Shown here: piece after piece, positions 18,201 through 26,870 of the stretch
Numbering within the stretch: position 1 is the stretch's first letter
Layout of the letters: every line of letters starts with the position of its first letter
Assembly (NCBI RefSeq): GCF_000317085.1
Contig: NC_019702.1
Coordinates: 1,456,394 to 1,520,393 of the forward strand
Origin: Synechococcus sp. PCC 7502
GTDB taxonomy: Bacteria > Cyanobacteriota > Cyanobacteriia > Pseudanabaenales > Pseudanabaenaceae
Length of the DNA stretch: 64,000 bases
Direction: 5' to 3'
Notes under the pieces: generated by a model
Databases searched by the model: none
Seen by the model: the letters and a program-made list of their open reading frames with translations, nothing else
Told to the model about the DNA's origin: nothing
Made by a program: the position numbers and the translations under genes

Positions 18201-19370
18201 TCAGTACGGATCTGGGATGTAGAAACTGGAGTTTGTTTAAGAAATTGGTTGGCACATCAATCGCGGATTTGGTCGTTGGCATTTAGTCCAAATAGCTTGA
18301 TTTTAGCCAGTGGTAGTGAAGATAAGAGTATAAAATTTTGGCACCCAGAAACTGGTCATTGCTTGCGCAAGTTACAAGGATGCTCAAATGAGATATCTCC
18401 CTTTGCCTTTAAAGGAAATAATTTGTATTTGTTAAGTGGAGTTGACGGACAAAATATTCAAGTTTGGAATATAAATACTGGAAAATGTGAAAAACGCATA
18501 CCAACTCATAACGCCTTCCAAGCTAGTCTGAGTCCAGATTGCCGACTTTTAGCTTCTGCTAGTTTGGATAATTTAATTCGGATTTTTGCTGTAGAGACTG
18601 GTAATTTAATTAAAACTCTTACAGGGCATACGATTTGGGTCAGAGAAACTGTGTTTAACCCAAATGGCGACCTAGTTGCCAGCGCTAGTGGCGATAAAAC
18701 CGCTAAACTTTGGGATGTGCAGACAGGTCAATGCCTGCATACTTTAATCGGACATTCGGCACCGTTGCAAGCGATCGCCTTTAGCCCTAATGGAAATATC
18801 CTAGCAACTGGGGCTTGGGATGCAGCGATCGGCATCTGGGATGCCCAGTCAGGTGAATGCCTGAGAATGCTTAGAGGACATAACGATCGCATTGCGGTTG
18901 TATCTTTTCACCCTAATAGTAATATTCTTGCCAGTGGCAGCCGAGATTCCACAATTCGTCTATGGAATATCCACACAGGCGAATGTATCCTGATCGTTCC
19001 TCACTTAAGCGTCAAACTTCATGCTCTAGCGATTCATCCTAGCGGCAATATACTCGCAAGTTCCGGATTAGATACTGCGGTAAGACTTTGGGATGTGCAA
19101 ACAGGTAAGCTGTTGCATAGCTTAGATTGCAGCACTAAAATTAAGTGGATTTGGTCGGTGGTATTTAGCGAAGATGGACGACTTCTTGCCACTGGCAGTG
19201 AAGATGGCTTATGTCAGATTTGGGATGTGAATACTGCAACTTGTATTCAAACTATAAAGATTTCTCGCCCCTATGAAGGTATGAATATTTATGGAGTGCG
19301 AGGTGTGACCGAAGCTCAAATTTCCGTGCTTAGAGAGTTAGGAGCGATCGAAGATTATTTCAAAGGATGA
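15243..19370 (+). CDS. HTH-adenylate cyclase-NB-ARC-WD40 signalling protein (STAND family)
   Basis: A 1375-residue protein. Residues 12-72 form an HTH-like domain (RHGWTKTRSAAWWMKADVSQ). Residues 105-275 form a class III cyclase: metal-binding Asp114 (FTDIQGFT) and Asp157 (STGDGLLLYF), Lys153 for adenine selection, and Asn220 with Arg224 (NIASR). Residues 318-650 form an NB-ARC ATPase with P-loop GMGGIGKTT (342-350) and Walker B CLLVLDNLES. After a linker containing DFSDLTIWQAYLRDVNL there are about 13-14 WD40 repeats. All key cyclase residues are present, so it may make cAMP under NTPase control. Such STAND proteins are signal sensors, and some take part in defence or cell death. The WD repeats probably bind the trigger. 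Confidence 0.9.
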   Translation: MSNSLKASLEGLEIINRARLRHGWTKTRSAAWWMKADVSQITLRRFWSGEKVRRDNFIAICDAVGIKDWQAIAVPVEELIAEIYESTISAKVSMAKEISLTETKRNLAAIVFTDIQGFTAHLENHEEQALTAIARDFQMMTDICQSFEGQVLKSTGDGLLLYFTSAIAAVACALEIQESLVKFSETISDSISELILAHRIGIHLGDVFFSDGDVMGNGVNIASRIQNEAEPGGICISQTVYDVVKHTLSLKANYLGARELKNISEAVPIYEILLVSQEARARNREQVKLSTTKLRADIKQVFHQSQDWGEAPDVSDFYGRDREISQLESWIINDRHKLIAILGMGGIGKTTIAVAVADQVSTHFDCLIWRSLRNAPPVDQLLSDLLLSLSTEQLNETEGFDQKLSRVTRYIQDRRCLLVLDNLESILSEDERGRYRSGYEGYAELVRCFAETRHQGCLVFTGREPPLELSRFNSARSLLLSGVSDADGKRICNQIAALDASEREWHQIITHYGGNPLALKIVVAGIRDLLGGDVRQFLELLSQGILGFRDIQDVLSRQFDRISIYEREAMYWLAIAREPISFKELHEDLVSLGSRQKLLDTLESLQRRSLLETSHNCFNLQPVVMEYVTNYLVEEVSQELSQGFKAWVLFRSHALIKASAPDYIREIQVRFILNPIIDRIGNDYLGELLLQLKAGSKKDYAAGNLLNLLVQAGTDLTNYDFSDLTIWQAYLRDVNLHSTNFRNSNLTQSTFRETFLNIISLLFSANGEFLATGDSHGQIGLWQVSNGKRILEIDGHTDIVFALALATDGKYLVSGSLDQTVKLWNLQTGNCESTLLDQTGGISMLVLSPDNHYLACSCGDRYIRVLDLLERRVIHTLSGHTNIPRAIAFDPHRPILASCGLDSTIRVWDLKTGVCLQVIADESELYTLAFSADGKLLATGGENGVIKFWSTHTWTCLNTLTGHSDRLWSISFSLDGRFLASAGDDLSVRIWDVETGVCLRNWLAHQSRIWSLAFSPNSLILASGSEDKSIKFWHPETGHCLRKLQGCSNEISPFAFKGNNLYLLSGVDGQNIQVWNINTGKCEKRIPTHNAFQASLSPDCRLLASASLDNLIRIFAVETGNLIKTLTGHTIWVRETVFNPNGDLVASASGDKTAKLWDVQTGQCLHTLIGHSAPLQAIAFSPNGNILATGAWDAAIGIWDAQSGECLRMLRGHNDRIAVVSFHPNSNILASGSRDSTIRLWNIHTGECILIVPHLSVKLHALAIHPSGNILASSGLDTAVRLWDVQTGKLLHSLDCSTKIKWIWSVVFSEDGRLLATGSEDGLCQIWDVNTATCIQTIKISRPYEGMNIYGVRGVTEAQISVLRELGAIEDYFKG

Positions 19371-19645
19371 TGTTCAGCAAGAATTTTCTCAACTCTAGCT
19401 TCATCAATTCTTGCCATAGTTTTTACAGCTTCGTGATTATCTCGAACAGTCTTGGCAAGTGTAAAAGTGGAACTCACTGTAAATAAAAAAGTGGTGGTAA
19501 GCTGCCATTTCATCCAATTGTCGATAGGGCGATCGTTTGGCAAGTAGAAAATGCTGGCTCCCATTGCCCCCATAGATATGATAAAGGAAGCCCATACTTG
19601 AAAAATCCATGCGGCTGTATCTTTTTGCTTTAAAGGTTGTTGCAT
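19355..19645 (-). CDS. YiaA/YiaB-type two-helix membrane protein
   Basis: A 96-residue protein with two hydrophobic segments (AAWIFQVWASFIISMGAMGA at 11-30 and LTTTFLFTVSSTFTLAKTV at about 49-67) and RDNHE after the second. This is the YiaAB two-helix domain, whose function is unknown; it occurs in the inner membrane. Its 3' end overlaps the convergent cyclase gene by 16 bp, so both stops lie in shared sequence. It is 39 bp from the TPR gene and could be read through from it. Confidence 0.8.
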   Translation of the reverse strand: MQQPLKQKDTAAWIFQVWASFIISMGAMGASIFYLPNDRPIDNWMKWQLTTTFLFTVSSTFTLAKTVRDNHEAVKTMARIDEARVEKILAEHHPLK

Positions 19646-19684
19646 TGTTTTTTTCCATAAATCATTTTTTCTAAATCGCTTATT

Positions 19685-20785
19685 TTAGGAGGATATTGGC
19701 GAAATTGCAGGTTTAGAGGGCATTCCTAAAGTTCTTCTGATCTCATTAATTACTTCTTGAACTTTTACGGTTTGTTGAATATCTTTAGCCTTACGAAATA
19801 CTGTTAAAGATTCCTCGTAGAACCTTAAAGCTTTTTCGCTATTCCCAAGACCGAGATAGGAATATCCAATCCCGCTTAGTAATCTTGCTTCCGTTATTAA
19901 ATCCTTCTCAGAACGAGCAATCTTAATGGCACTCATCGCAAGATTAAATGATTTATCATATTCACCTAAACTCCAATAGACATTACTGAGACTGGCTAGA
20001 GCCATAATCTGAATATCTGGAAATTTATTCTTTTCGGCGATCGCTACTAATCTTTGATAGGTTTCAATCGCCTTAGCGTGTTCTCCTTTTTCAGAGTAAA
20101 GGTCCGCCATATTACCCGTAGCATCAAGTTCATAGTTTATATCTTTCAACGTGCGAGCAATTTCAATTACTTTTTGATAAGTGACGATTGCGAGGGCGGT
20201 ATTTTTTTGTAATTTATAAATCTGAGCAAGATTTGCAATGATAATCAATTCTGTTGGGCGATCATCTGCTTTACTTGCCAGGGATACAGCCATACTGTAG
20301 TAATTTGCAGCACTATCATATTTTTCTTGATCTAGATCAATATTAGCTAACCCATTCAAGCCCTGTGCTTCGATTGAAGCATTTTTTGTAGCTCTACCAA
20401 GTTCTATGGCAATTTGAAAAAACTCTGCCGCCTTCAGAAAGCTAGCTAGTTTCTCATAGGTATATCCCAAACTTAAATAAGCTTCTGATTCGCCTTTGCG
20501 ATCGCCAATTTGCCTATAGATAGTTAGTGCCTGCTGAAATGATTTGATTGCTGCTTCATATTTAACTTTATCAAACTGAACATCACCCCGATCCATTAGC
20601 TTCTTAGCCTCTATCTGTTGGGCTGATACTGCTTGGGCTACTAATGAAGAACTAGCTATAGATTCAGGATTAATAGATTTGGATGCTTCAACGCTAGTAC
20701 AAGCGATCGTGGTTAAAAAAGTTAAGGATGCGACTCCGATGGATATTTTTTGTATTGTCTTTTGGGTTGTGATTCGTAATGTCAT
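19685..20785 (-). CDS. Exported TPR-repeat protein (lipoprotein-like)
   Basis: A 366-residue protein with a signal peptide (ISIGVASLTFLTTIACTS; Cys near residue 29 in a weak lipobox) and about seven tetratricopeptide repeats from residue 60 (DRKGESEAYLSLGYTYEKLA and similar). TPR arrays scaffold protein or peptide binding. The repeats resemble the eukaryote-like or Rap-like TPRs that bind peptides, but this is not diagnostic. Its promoter shares the tandem 12-bp repeat array with the two exported-peptide genes, the main clue to a common regulon. Confidence 0.8.
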   Translation of the reverse strand: MTLRITTQKTIQKISIGVASLTFLTTIACTSVEASKSINPESIASSSLVAQAVSAQQIEAKKLMDRGDVQFDKVKYEAAIKSFQQALTIYRQIGDRKGESEAYLSLGYTYEKLASFLKAAEFFQIAIELGRATKNASIEAQGLNGLANIDLDQEKYDSAANYYSMAVSLASKADDRPTELIIIANLAQIYKLQKNTALAIVTYQKVIEIARTLKDINYELDATGNMADLYSEKGEHAKAIETYQRLVAIAEKNKFPDIQIMALASLSNVYWSLGEYDKSFNLAMSAIKIARSEKDLITEARLLSGIGYSYLGLGNSEKALRFYEESLTVFRKAKDIQQTVKVQEVINEIRRTLGMPSKPAISPISS

Positions 20786-20873
20786 GGCTCTTTCCTTATG
20801 TGTTAGTTTTTTGGTTTGAATTTAATTGAGTTCTGATTTAGGTTAATTGTGAATCAGGATTTAGTAGATAAAA

Positions 20874-20907
20874 GCTCAGTTTTAAGTTCACTTTTAAGCT
20901 CATTTTT
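20874..20907 (-). promoter_or_regulatory. Tandem 12-bp repeat array upstream of the TPR gene
   Basis: On the plus strand GCTCAGTTTTAAGTTCACTT leads into TTAAGCTCATTTTT. It matches about 30 of 34 positions in 13622-13656 and 24841-24875, and lies 89 bp before the TPR start. The rest of the 321-bp gap (20786-21106) holds AGTCCTA/GGACT half sites near 20949-20990 and no gene. Confidence 0.6.
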
Positions 20908-21106
20908 GTGTTATAAGATTATTCTGGACTATTTAGTTCAAATTCACTAGGGACTTAAATCTCAAATCAGAATAGTAATTTAGTCCTAGTTTTGACTTAC
21001 TGCTTCTGGGCAATTCGATAACTCGCACGCTTTCTGAATATCTGAAATCTAAGGCACTCAAAGCTGGAATGTTTGAGGTCAAAGCTTAATTACTCCTGCT
21101 TAAAGC

Positions 21107-22180
21107 TCAACTATAAATGCTTAAAGCTTGATTTGCCATTTGGATTATTTCTAAACCTTGAGTTACACATACATCCCGCCAAGTGCGATCGCTAGGAGCG
21201 AATATCTCCTTAAACCAATCCTTAAGATTAGTATTTGTACTTGGCGAATACCAAAAAGCTCTATTTTCGGCACGTAGAGCTTTTACAACTTTAAGTGTGG
21301 GATAAGTTCCAAACTCGGCAGTGAGAAAATCATAATCGCATTGTGGGAATTTTGTTTTACACCATTTACCTAAGCCACCACGAATCGGATAGGAGATTCC
21401 TTGAGGAGTCCAAGTTTCGATTTTATCGACTCCAAACTGGGCGGTTAACGACTGAATTTTTTGAGGGTTATCAACTTCTCCCGCAAATAGTTTATAGGTT
21501 CCCCAAGCTCCCAGTCCTGTATGAAAGTCTATATGAATCACTTTTTGAGCATCACCGATCCAATTTTGGATATTTTCCTCTAGAATATTTGCAGTTTGGG
21601 AAGGCTCCTTCCCGCCAAAAAATAAACCCTGAGGATAATCATACTGCCCCACTGGTAAAGTCTCTTTCATAGCTTTGATGCCGTATCTGGCAATTATGGC
21701 GATCGCTTTTAATAGATAAGGTTCAAATCGTGGAGGAGGAGATGCAGGATTAAAAAATTGATTTAACTTGGCGTAGAGTGGAGGACTACCAGCATACAGA
21801 TCGCCCTCTAAGAGAAAGTTCCGATTGAGGTCGATATTATCTTCATTAGTGCGACGTAAATACTTAAAACCATAGGGATTGAGGGCGTGAATTAAAATAA
21901 GTGTTGTTCTGGGATTGATCGCCGACTTTAGTAAACTCAGTTGTACTGCCGAACCTAAAAACCCCTCTGCTCCATGTAAACCGCTAGAAACCACCAATGC
22001 CTTTTGCGATGTCCCCCAACGAATAGCAACATCAATCGTTAGATCGTCATCGGTTTTAGTCTTGATTGGATAGGCGTAAATCTCACAATTAATCGATTTT
22101 GCTGCCTCTAAGAAACGCGATCGTGCCGTTATATAATCAGGTGAAAATGCGCTAGAAATACTATCATGGTTGGGTTTCAT
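21107..22180 (-). CDS. DUF2817 (M14-like) metallopeptidase
   Basis: A 357-residue protein: SSGLHGAEGFLGSAVQ (zinc ligands His and Glu), HALNPYGFKYLRRTNEDNID (substrate Arg/Asn region) and HIDFHTGLG (third zinc His). This is the DUF2817 branch of carboxypeptidase-like enzymes. No signal peptide is seen, so it is cytoplasmic. It follows the M28 peptidase by 9 bp in one operon after the GPH transporter, suggesting uptake and breakdown of a peptide-like compound. Confidence 0.8.
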   Translation of the reverse strand: MKPNHDSISSAFSPDYITARSRFLEAAKSINCEIYAYPIKTKTDDDLTIDVAIRWGTSQKALVVSSGLHGAEGFLGSAVQLSLLKSAINPRTTLILIHALNPYGFKYLRRTNEDNIDLNRNFLLEGDLYAGSPPLYAKLNQFFNPASPPPRFEPYLLKAIAIIARYGIKAMKETLPVGQYDYPQGLFFGGKEPSQTANILEENIQNWIGDAQKVIHIDFHTGLGAWGTYKLFAGEVDNPQKIQSLTAQFGVDKIETWTPQGISYPIRGGLGKWCKTKFPQCDYDFLTAEFGTYPTLKVVKALRAENRAFWYSPSTNTNLKDWFKEIFAPSDRTWRDVCVTQGLEIIQMANQALSIYS

Positions 22181-22189
22181 AGATATCTT

Positions 22190-23140
22190 TTAACTCACTA
22201 AATTATTAATTACTTTCTCTAGTCCGCTTACAACTCTGGCAAACTCACCATAACAAACGCGATCGGGTGTATCTTCGGGTCGGTGATAGTAAGGATAACG
22301 AAAGGGCGCAGTATCTGTAACCATCAATGCTGGATAACCGTTTTGCCAAAAAGACCAATGATCTGACATGCCAATGGCTGACATGAGTTCGCTTAATGCC
22401 GCTCCTTCCGAAGGAAATTGAGTATGCTGGCGAAATGAATCAACTACAGTCTCCACTAGCTTTTTAGAAGCAGCATTGCCAATAAAAGCGATGTAGTTGC
22501 CTGTGGAAGGATAAAAGGCTCCGAGGGGAAACGGAAACTTCTGACTACCAAGTTCGTTAGTGTAATAGCCAATAGTTTCAATACTTAGCATCCCCACAAT
22601 TTTTTCCTTTCTCTGTTTACAGGCTTTGGCATAAACTAGACTTCCCATCATTTCGGTATGATAAAAAGGTGGCTCTTCATTCACAAATTGTACAAAGCGT
22701 AATGTCTTTTTAGGACTACTTCCACTAATTAATTTTTTACTAAAAAGTCTAGCTAGTTCTAAAACTCCCACTGCTCCAGAGCCATTATCATTAGCACCCG
22801 GACATCCAGCTACAGAGTCATAATGAGCACCAATGACAACAATCTCTTCAGCGCGATCGCTACCTAAGATTTCAATTTCCAAATTTGTGAATGCCTGTCC
22901 GTTAACTTCATAGATTTGTTTCTTTACCTCAAAGCCATAGCTTTTCCATGAATTACTAAGAAAATCCTCAGCAGCCTTGAGATTGGCATAGTTCAAATAG
23001 TTGCGATCGCCGATCTCTCCCGCTAAAATTTCTAAGTTTTGTTTTAGCGCATCTCGCAAACTTTCTTCTTCTCGATCCAAAGGAGGTAATTCTCCCTTAT
23101 AGCTTTCTCTGGGCATATTCACGTACATAATTAACCTCAT
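22190..23140 (-). CDS. M28-family zinc aminopeptidase
   Basis: A 316-residue protein with the M28 zinc site: GAHYDSVAGCPGANDNGSGA (His, Asp), NEEPPF (Glu pair), IETIGYY and SDHWSFW (His). No clear signal peptide. Its start directly abuts the transporter stop (23140/23141), so translation is probably coupled. Members release N-terminal amino acids from peptides. Together with the DUF2817 enzyme it could process a transported peptide or conjugate. The start could be at MYVNMP, three residues downstream. Confidence 0.85.
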   Translation of the reverse strand: MRLIMYVNMPRESYKGELPPLDREEESLRDALKQNLEILAGEIGDRNYLNYANLKAAEDFLSNSWKSYGFEVKKQIYEVNGQAFTNLEIEILGSDRAEEIVVIGAHYDSVAGCPGANDNGSGAVGVLELARLFSKKLISGSSPKKTLRFVQFVNEEPPFYHTEMMGSLVYAKACKQRKEKIVGMLSIETIGYYTNELGSQKFPFPLGAFYPSTGNYIAFIGNAASKKLVETVVDSFRQHTQFPSEGAALSELMSAIGMSDHWSFWQNGYPALMVTDTAPFRYPYYHRPEDTPDRVCYGEFARVVSGLEKVINNLVS

Positions 23141-24580
23141 TTAATGGGGATTGAGGGGAATTTGAGGACGAAGCCCCAACTCCCTTAATTTCAGTAAAAT
23201 CTCTTCATGTCTCAGCCGCGAGATGGGATATACGAAGGCAAAAAATATGCCACCTAATAATGCCAAAATTGGAACTAGACTTATCATCAGGCGGATTGCC
23301 CAAAGTGCAGATTCTGGTTGAATTGGCGGCGAGTTCTCCGCGATAGTTGGGATAAAATTGCTCCAATCTAGAGTTTTTCCTACTAAAAAGAGAGCGATCG
23401 CAATGCCAATCTTGAGTAACTGAGTCACAAATCCATAAAATACCCCTTCTTGTCGCTGTCCCGTTCGCAACTCCTCATAGTCAATAACATCAGGCAACAT
23501 GGCACCCGGAATCAGATAGACTACAGAAATCCCTGCTCCGGCTAATACCGCTAAACCATACATCAAGACAACTTGCCCCGGCTGCACTAAAAATAAACCA
23601 ATTTGAGCGATCGCCCACAGGGGAATACCAAGAAAGTAGACCGCCTTTTTCCCTAGTCTTTGACTGAGAATGCTCCAAGGAATCATCATGATTAAAGCCG
23701 TTCCTTGCACTGCGATCGCGGCTTGGGCAAAGTGTTGATCGGGCAATCCCATCCAATTTACGACAAAGTAAGGTAAAATCGCTGAATTAGTTTGGACGGC
23801 AATCCAAGAACAGAGATAAATACCCATCAAGATCAGAAATGGAATATTGCTTAGCACAATCCGCATCTGGGCAATGAGATTAGGCGAATTATCGTTATGA
23901 TCATTTATACTGATGTGCTTATTCATCAGGCGCAATTGGGGGCGCGTTCCCCAGATGCAAACAAATATTGTCAATGTCGATAGAATTGCGAAGGCGATCG
24001 CCATCATCAAATATTTATCCTGCGGATTAGATATCTTAGCGAAGATGATCTGTGCCACGATTAAAGCGAAGATTCCCGCTCCTAGTCCAAAAGCGGCTTT
24101 AAACCCGTTTAAACCAGTACGTTCGTGATAGTCTTGGGTTAAATCGGGAATCAATGCCAAGTATGGCAAAAACACAGCCGAAAAGGCGGTATCTGCTAAC
24201 AAAGAGATCGCTGCATAGTACCAAAAGAGGAATATTTGGTTGAGTTGAAGTTCGCTGCTAAAATTTGGTACAATCCATTGCATTACGGACAGGCTTGCAA
24301 AAGGAATACTGCCCCAGAGCATCCATGAGTGCCGCTTTCCCCATTTAGAGACCGTGCGATCGCTCAACCAGCCAATGACTGGATCGTTAACTGCATCCCA
24401 GATTCTGCCTATCAATAACACCGTACCGGCAAGGCTAGGATTTAACCCAGCCACATTCGTCAGAAAGAATAACTGAAAGAAGGCGCGAATAGTCACAAAG
24501 ATAGAAGCACCAATTTCGCCAATTCCATAGGAAAGTTTGGTTTTGAAATTCAGCTTAGTTCCTAAATAATCTGATTGCAT
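23141..24580 (-). CDS. GPH-family transporter (MelB-like), intact paralogue
   Basis: A 479-residue, 12-segment transporter: LSYGIGEIGASIFVTI, RIWDAVNDPVIGWLSDRT, KWGKRHSWMLWGSIP and LTQDYHERTGLNGFKAAFG. Family members move glycosides or other small solutes with a cation. It is the second gene of an operon: 60-residue exported peptide, this transporter, M28 peptidase, DUF2817 peptidase. Its relative at 6805-9118 is split by an IS. The peptidase neighbours make a peptide-like substrate conceivable, although the family is best known for sugars. Confidence 0.9.
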   Translation of the reverse strand: MQSDYLGTKLNFKTKLSYGIGEIGASIFVTIRAFFQLFFLTNVAGLNPSLAGTVLLIGRIWDAVNDPVIGWLSDRTVSKWGKRHSWMLWGSIPFASLSVMQWIVPNFSSELQLNQIFLFWYYAAISLLADTAFSAVFLPYLALIPDLTQDYHERTGLNGFKAAFGLGAGIFALIVAQIIFAKISNPQDKYLMMAIAFAILSTLTIFVCIWGTRPQLRLMNKHISINDHNDNSPNLIAQMRIVLSNIPFLILMGIYLCSWIAVQTNSAILPYFVVNWMGLPDQHFAQAAIAVQGTALIMMIPWSILSQRLGKKAVYFLGIPLWAIAQIGLFLVQPGQVVLMYGLAVLAGAGISVVYLIPGAMLPDVIDYEELRTGQRQEGVFYGFVTQLLKIGIAIALFLVGKTLDWSNFIPTIAENSPPIQPESALWAIRLMISLVPILALLGGIFFAFVYPISRLRHEEILLKLRELGLRPQIPLNPH

Positions 24581-24591
24581 AACATCCTTCC

Positions 24592-24774
24592 TTAAAAACT
24601 TCTAAATGCTCTACCAAAATCGCTTAATGAGAATGAATTTCTAACTTCCCAAGTGCTTAAGCTATTGCCATCCCGAATCTTCTGTTGGCTTCCATAGGCG
24701 TTAATTCCAAAATATAATGATGCTGAAATCATGATTGATAACATCGCAGCTTTAAATACTAAGTTTTTGCGCAT
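24592..24774 (-). CDS. 60-residue exported peptide heading the transporter/peptidase operon
   Basis: I chose the ATG at 24774 because GGAGG lies six bases upstream; a TTG two codons earlier is less likely. The sequence starts MRKNLVFKAAMLSIMISASL, passes INAYGSQQ and ends SLSDFGRAFRSF. It is the same length as the peptide at 13373-13555 and about 75% identical. It is 11 bp from the transporter start. Signal-like N-terminus plus conserved short tail suggests a secreted signal or envelope microprotein. Confidence 0.65.
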   Translation of the reverse strand: MRKNLVFKAAMLSIMISASLYFGINAYGSQQKIRDGNSLSTWEVRNSFSLSDFGRAFRSF

Positions 24775-24785
24775 ATCCAACCTCC

Positions 24786-24880
24786 AAAATGTGAAATAAC
24801 TTTGATGTCATTACAATCTCAGAGTTTCTTGGTAGGATAGGCTCAGATTTAAGTTCACTTTTGCGCTCACTTTTAAGCAA
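24786..24880 (-). promoter_or_regulatory. Conserved promoter leader of exported-peptide gene 2
   Basis: Nearly identical to 13562-13660, including the stretch TTTGATGTCATTACAATCTC. The distal part (24841-24875) carries the tandem 12-bp array shared with 13622-13656 and 20874-20907. Conservation of a non-coding leader over about 95 bp points to shared regulation or recent duplication. Confidence 0.6.
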
Positions 24881-25025
24881 TGCCGTTATGAGTTTCCTGT
24901 TCTTCTCCGAATATAATCTCTTCAACAACTTTGTAACACCACCGATTTGTTGGACTGTCAGCTAATCTGTCCGCCTACAGACTTGGCTAATTCTTCGACT
25001 TAGTCATCTACGGTAATGTATATCA

Positions 25026-25828
25026 TCACACCACTTCCGGTTCTACTAATAAACAAAATACTGAATCATCCTTGATTAATCCTGGAATCTCCAGCCAAAC
25101 ATCAATATGCCACAAAATAAAATAGAACCGGATATAATTTTCAATCCGAATTGTGGAAACGCCAGCAGATGGAATGTCAATGAACCATTCTTGCTCAATT
25201 CGGGAAACGCCGGGTAATATCGTTAGGGGTGGTAAATCATAATACTAAAAATATTTACCGTCGAAGTTTGTATCATTGGCAACGGCATACAGATAAACTT
25301 CTAAACAGATTAATCTTCCCCACACCTTACCGCCTGTCTTCGCTTCATACCCACTTAGTAAATGACGGCGGAAGGTCACAACCATAGTTTCACCTAAACG
25401 TAGTGAATAACTCTGGGGGATCAATTCACTAGGATTAGCCCGATTGAGAGTTTTTAGCTTCCTAGGGATTGCCCACAAAGTACGAATACCAAATAATATT
25501 TGCAATAAGCCGATAAGGAACATGAACAGAAAGAACAGATCCCTCAGACTAATAATCCCCCCAATAATGAAGACCCAAATATCCCAAGACTGGAGATTCC
25601 TGAAATCAGCATAAATATCCCAGTAAACAATTGAGCTTTAATTCCTGCTCCTTGACGCGTATTTTCCAAATCCGTAAACACAAATCCCCTTAGTTGTTTT
25701 GCGGGTTTATTATCCATGCGTCTATATAGTTTTTCTGCTAAAGTCTTGACGCGATTTTCTAATTTAGGAGGCTCTTGTGAAACAGACATCTGTATTTTTT
25801 CATCGCTACACACAAAATCTTTAGGCAT
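25026..25828 (-). pseudogene. Two-segment membrane protein gene with frameshift and in-frame stop
   Basis: Three collinear pieces form one gene. 25828-25544 starts MPKDFVCSDEKIQMSV and ends in a hydrophobic segment. After a frameshift near 25540, 25523-25245 continues with MFLIGLLQILFGIRTLWAIP and RRHLLSGYEAKTGGKVWG. After a TAG at 25245-25247 the same frame continues to 25026 (LPGVSRIEQEWFIDIPSAG...LLVEPEVV). Total about 265 residues. The family is unknown. Two lesions mean it is inactive unless TAG is read through. Confidence 0.55.
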
Positions 25829-26870
25829 AAAGCTGCTGGAACTAGATAAATGGTAGGGCTTTTAAAGCTCAGAAAGCTAAGGAATTATTCCTACTAACGT
25901 ACCCTAATTTGCTGCTACCCTAGCTAGGATTGTGCCGCCTAACTGGGTATTATAAATAAACTATACGCATAAACACCTTGATTGTGCTAATTATACGGAA
26001 ACCTTCTGGGTAGAATGACTTTCCGGTGTGTGATCAAGAAAAATGCTCGATTTTGCCGTTTTCTGGATCAAATACTGGAAAAGAGAATACTTTATGTGAT
26101 CGCCCCCAAAGTAATGTTTATAGCGATCGCACATAAATCTAGGAGATATTTCTAAGAATCTCTGCGATCGCCCACCCCAACCAACGGCTTGCCCACCACA
26201 TTACGCTATTCGCTCCTCATGACCCGCTCCATTCCCACCGCGCCGCAGACTCCCAAGCACAAAGGATGGTCATAACCCCAGATTGATTGGATCGTGGCAG
26301 ACAGAAGACTGGGCAAATCTCAGCAAGGCTTCCAAATTCTAGCCAGTCATTACCGCAAATCCCCACTTCAAACCGTGGACTAAGACAAATACCTCATCAT
26401 CTCAGTATTACAACTCTCAGCACTGGTAACAACTCTGAAATCATCAACCATCGACTAAACGCACGACTAGAACACATCAGATAGAAACAGGAGGGCAACT
26501 GCTCAAACTCAAACAACTCAGCAGTTCAGAAGATACCTTTGGGCATCCCAGAAAGAGATACAGATAGCGTAGACAAGCTAAACCATTACAGCAGTCAGAT
26601 AGCTCTAAATCCCGTTCTTCAGTTAGGGGCGTTGGTCGAAGCGGTGTCTCTGTCATAAAAAAGTTGAACTACCTATACTTAAATCTTGCATCCTGCGCGT
26701 CTCTTCACTCCAACGGGTGAAATGTATCTGGATAAATTCACAGTTTCTAAGCGATTCCCTTTCAGCCCCGCAAGCGTGGATCACCAAGAACCAGTAAACG
26801 ATTTTCCCCAGACCCCTTTCCGTGCTTCGGCTTGAATGCTGGCGACTTGTATAGAGTTCAACTAAATTTC
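25829..26870. other. About 1 kb without an intact gene; degenerate coding remnants
   Basis: No frame is convincingly open. Between 26220 and 26580 the plus strand contains protein-like pieces in shifting frames (for example NHRLNARLEHIR near 26450, then GGQLLKLKQLSSSEDTFG near 26490-26540), each cut by stops, consistent with a decayed gene of unknown family. Several GCGATCGC octamers occur. The last 200 bp before 26871 should contain the promoter of the next gene. Confidence 0.4.

Noticed and set aside
26041-26600. A gene with reassigned stop codons in 26.2-26.6 kb
   Set aside because: Protein-like pieces switch frames as well as meeting stops, so ordinary decay is the simpler explanation.
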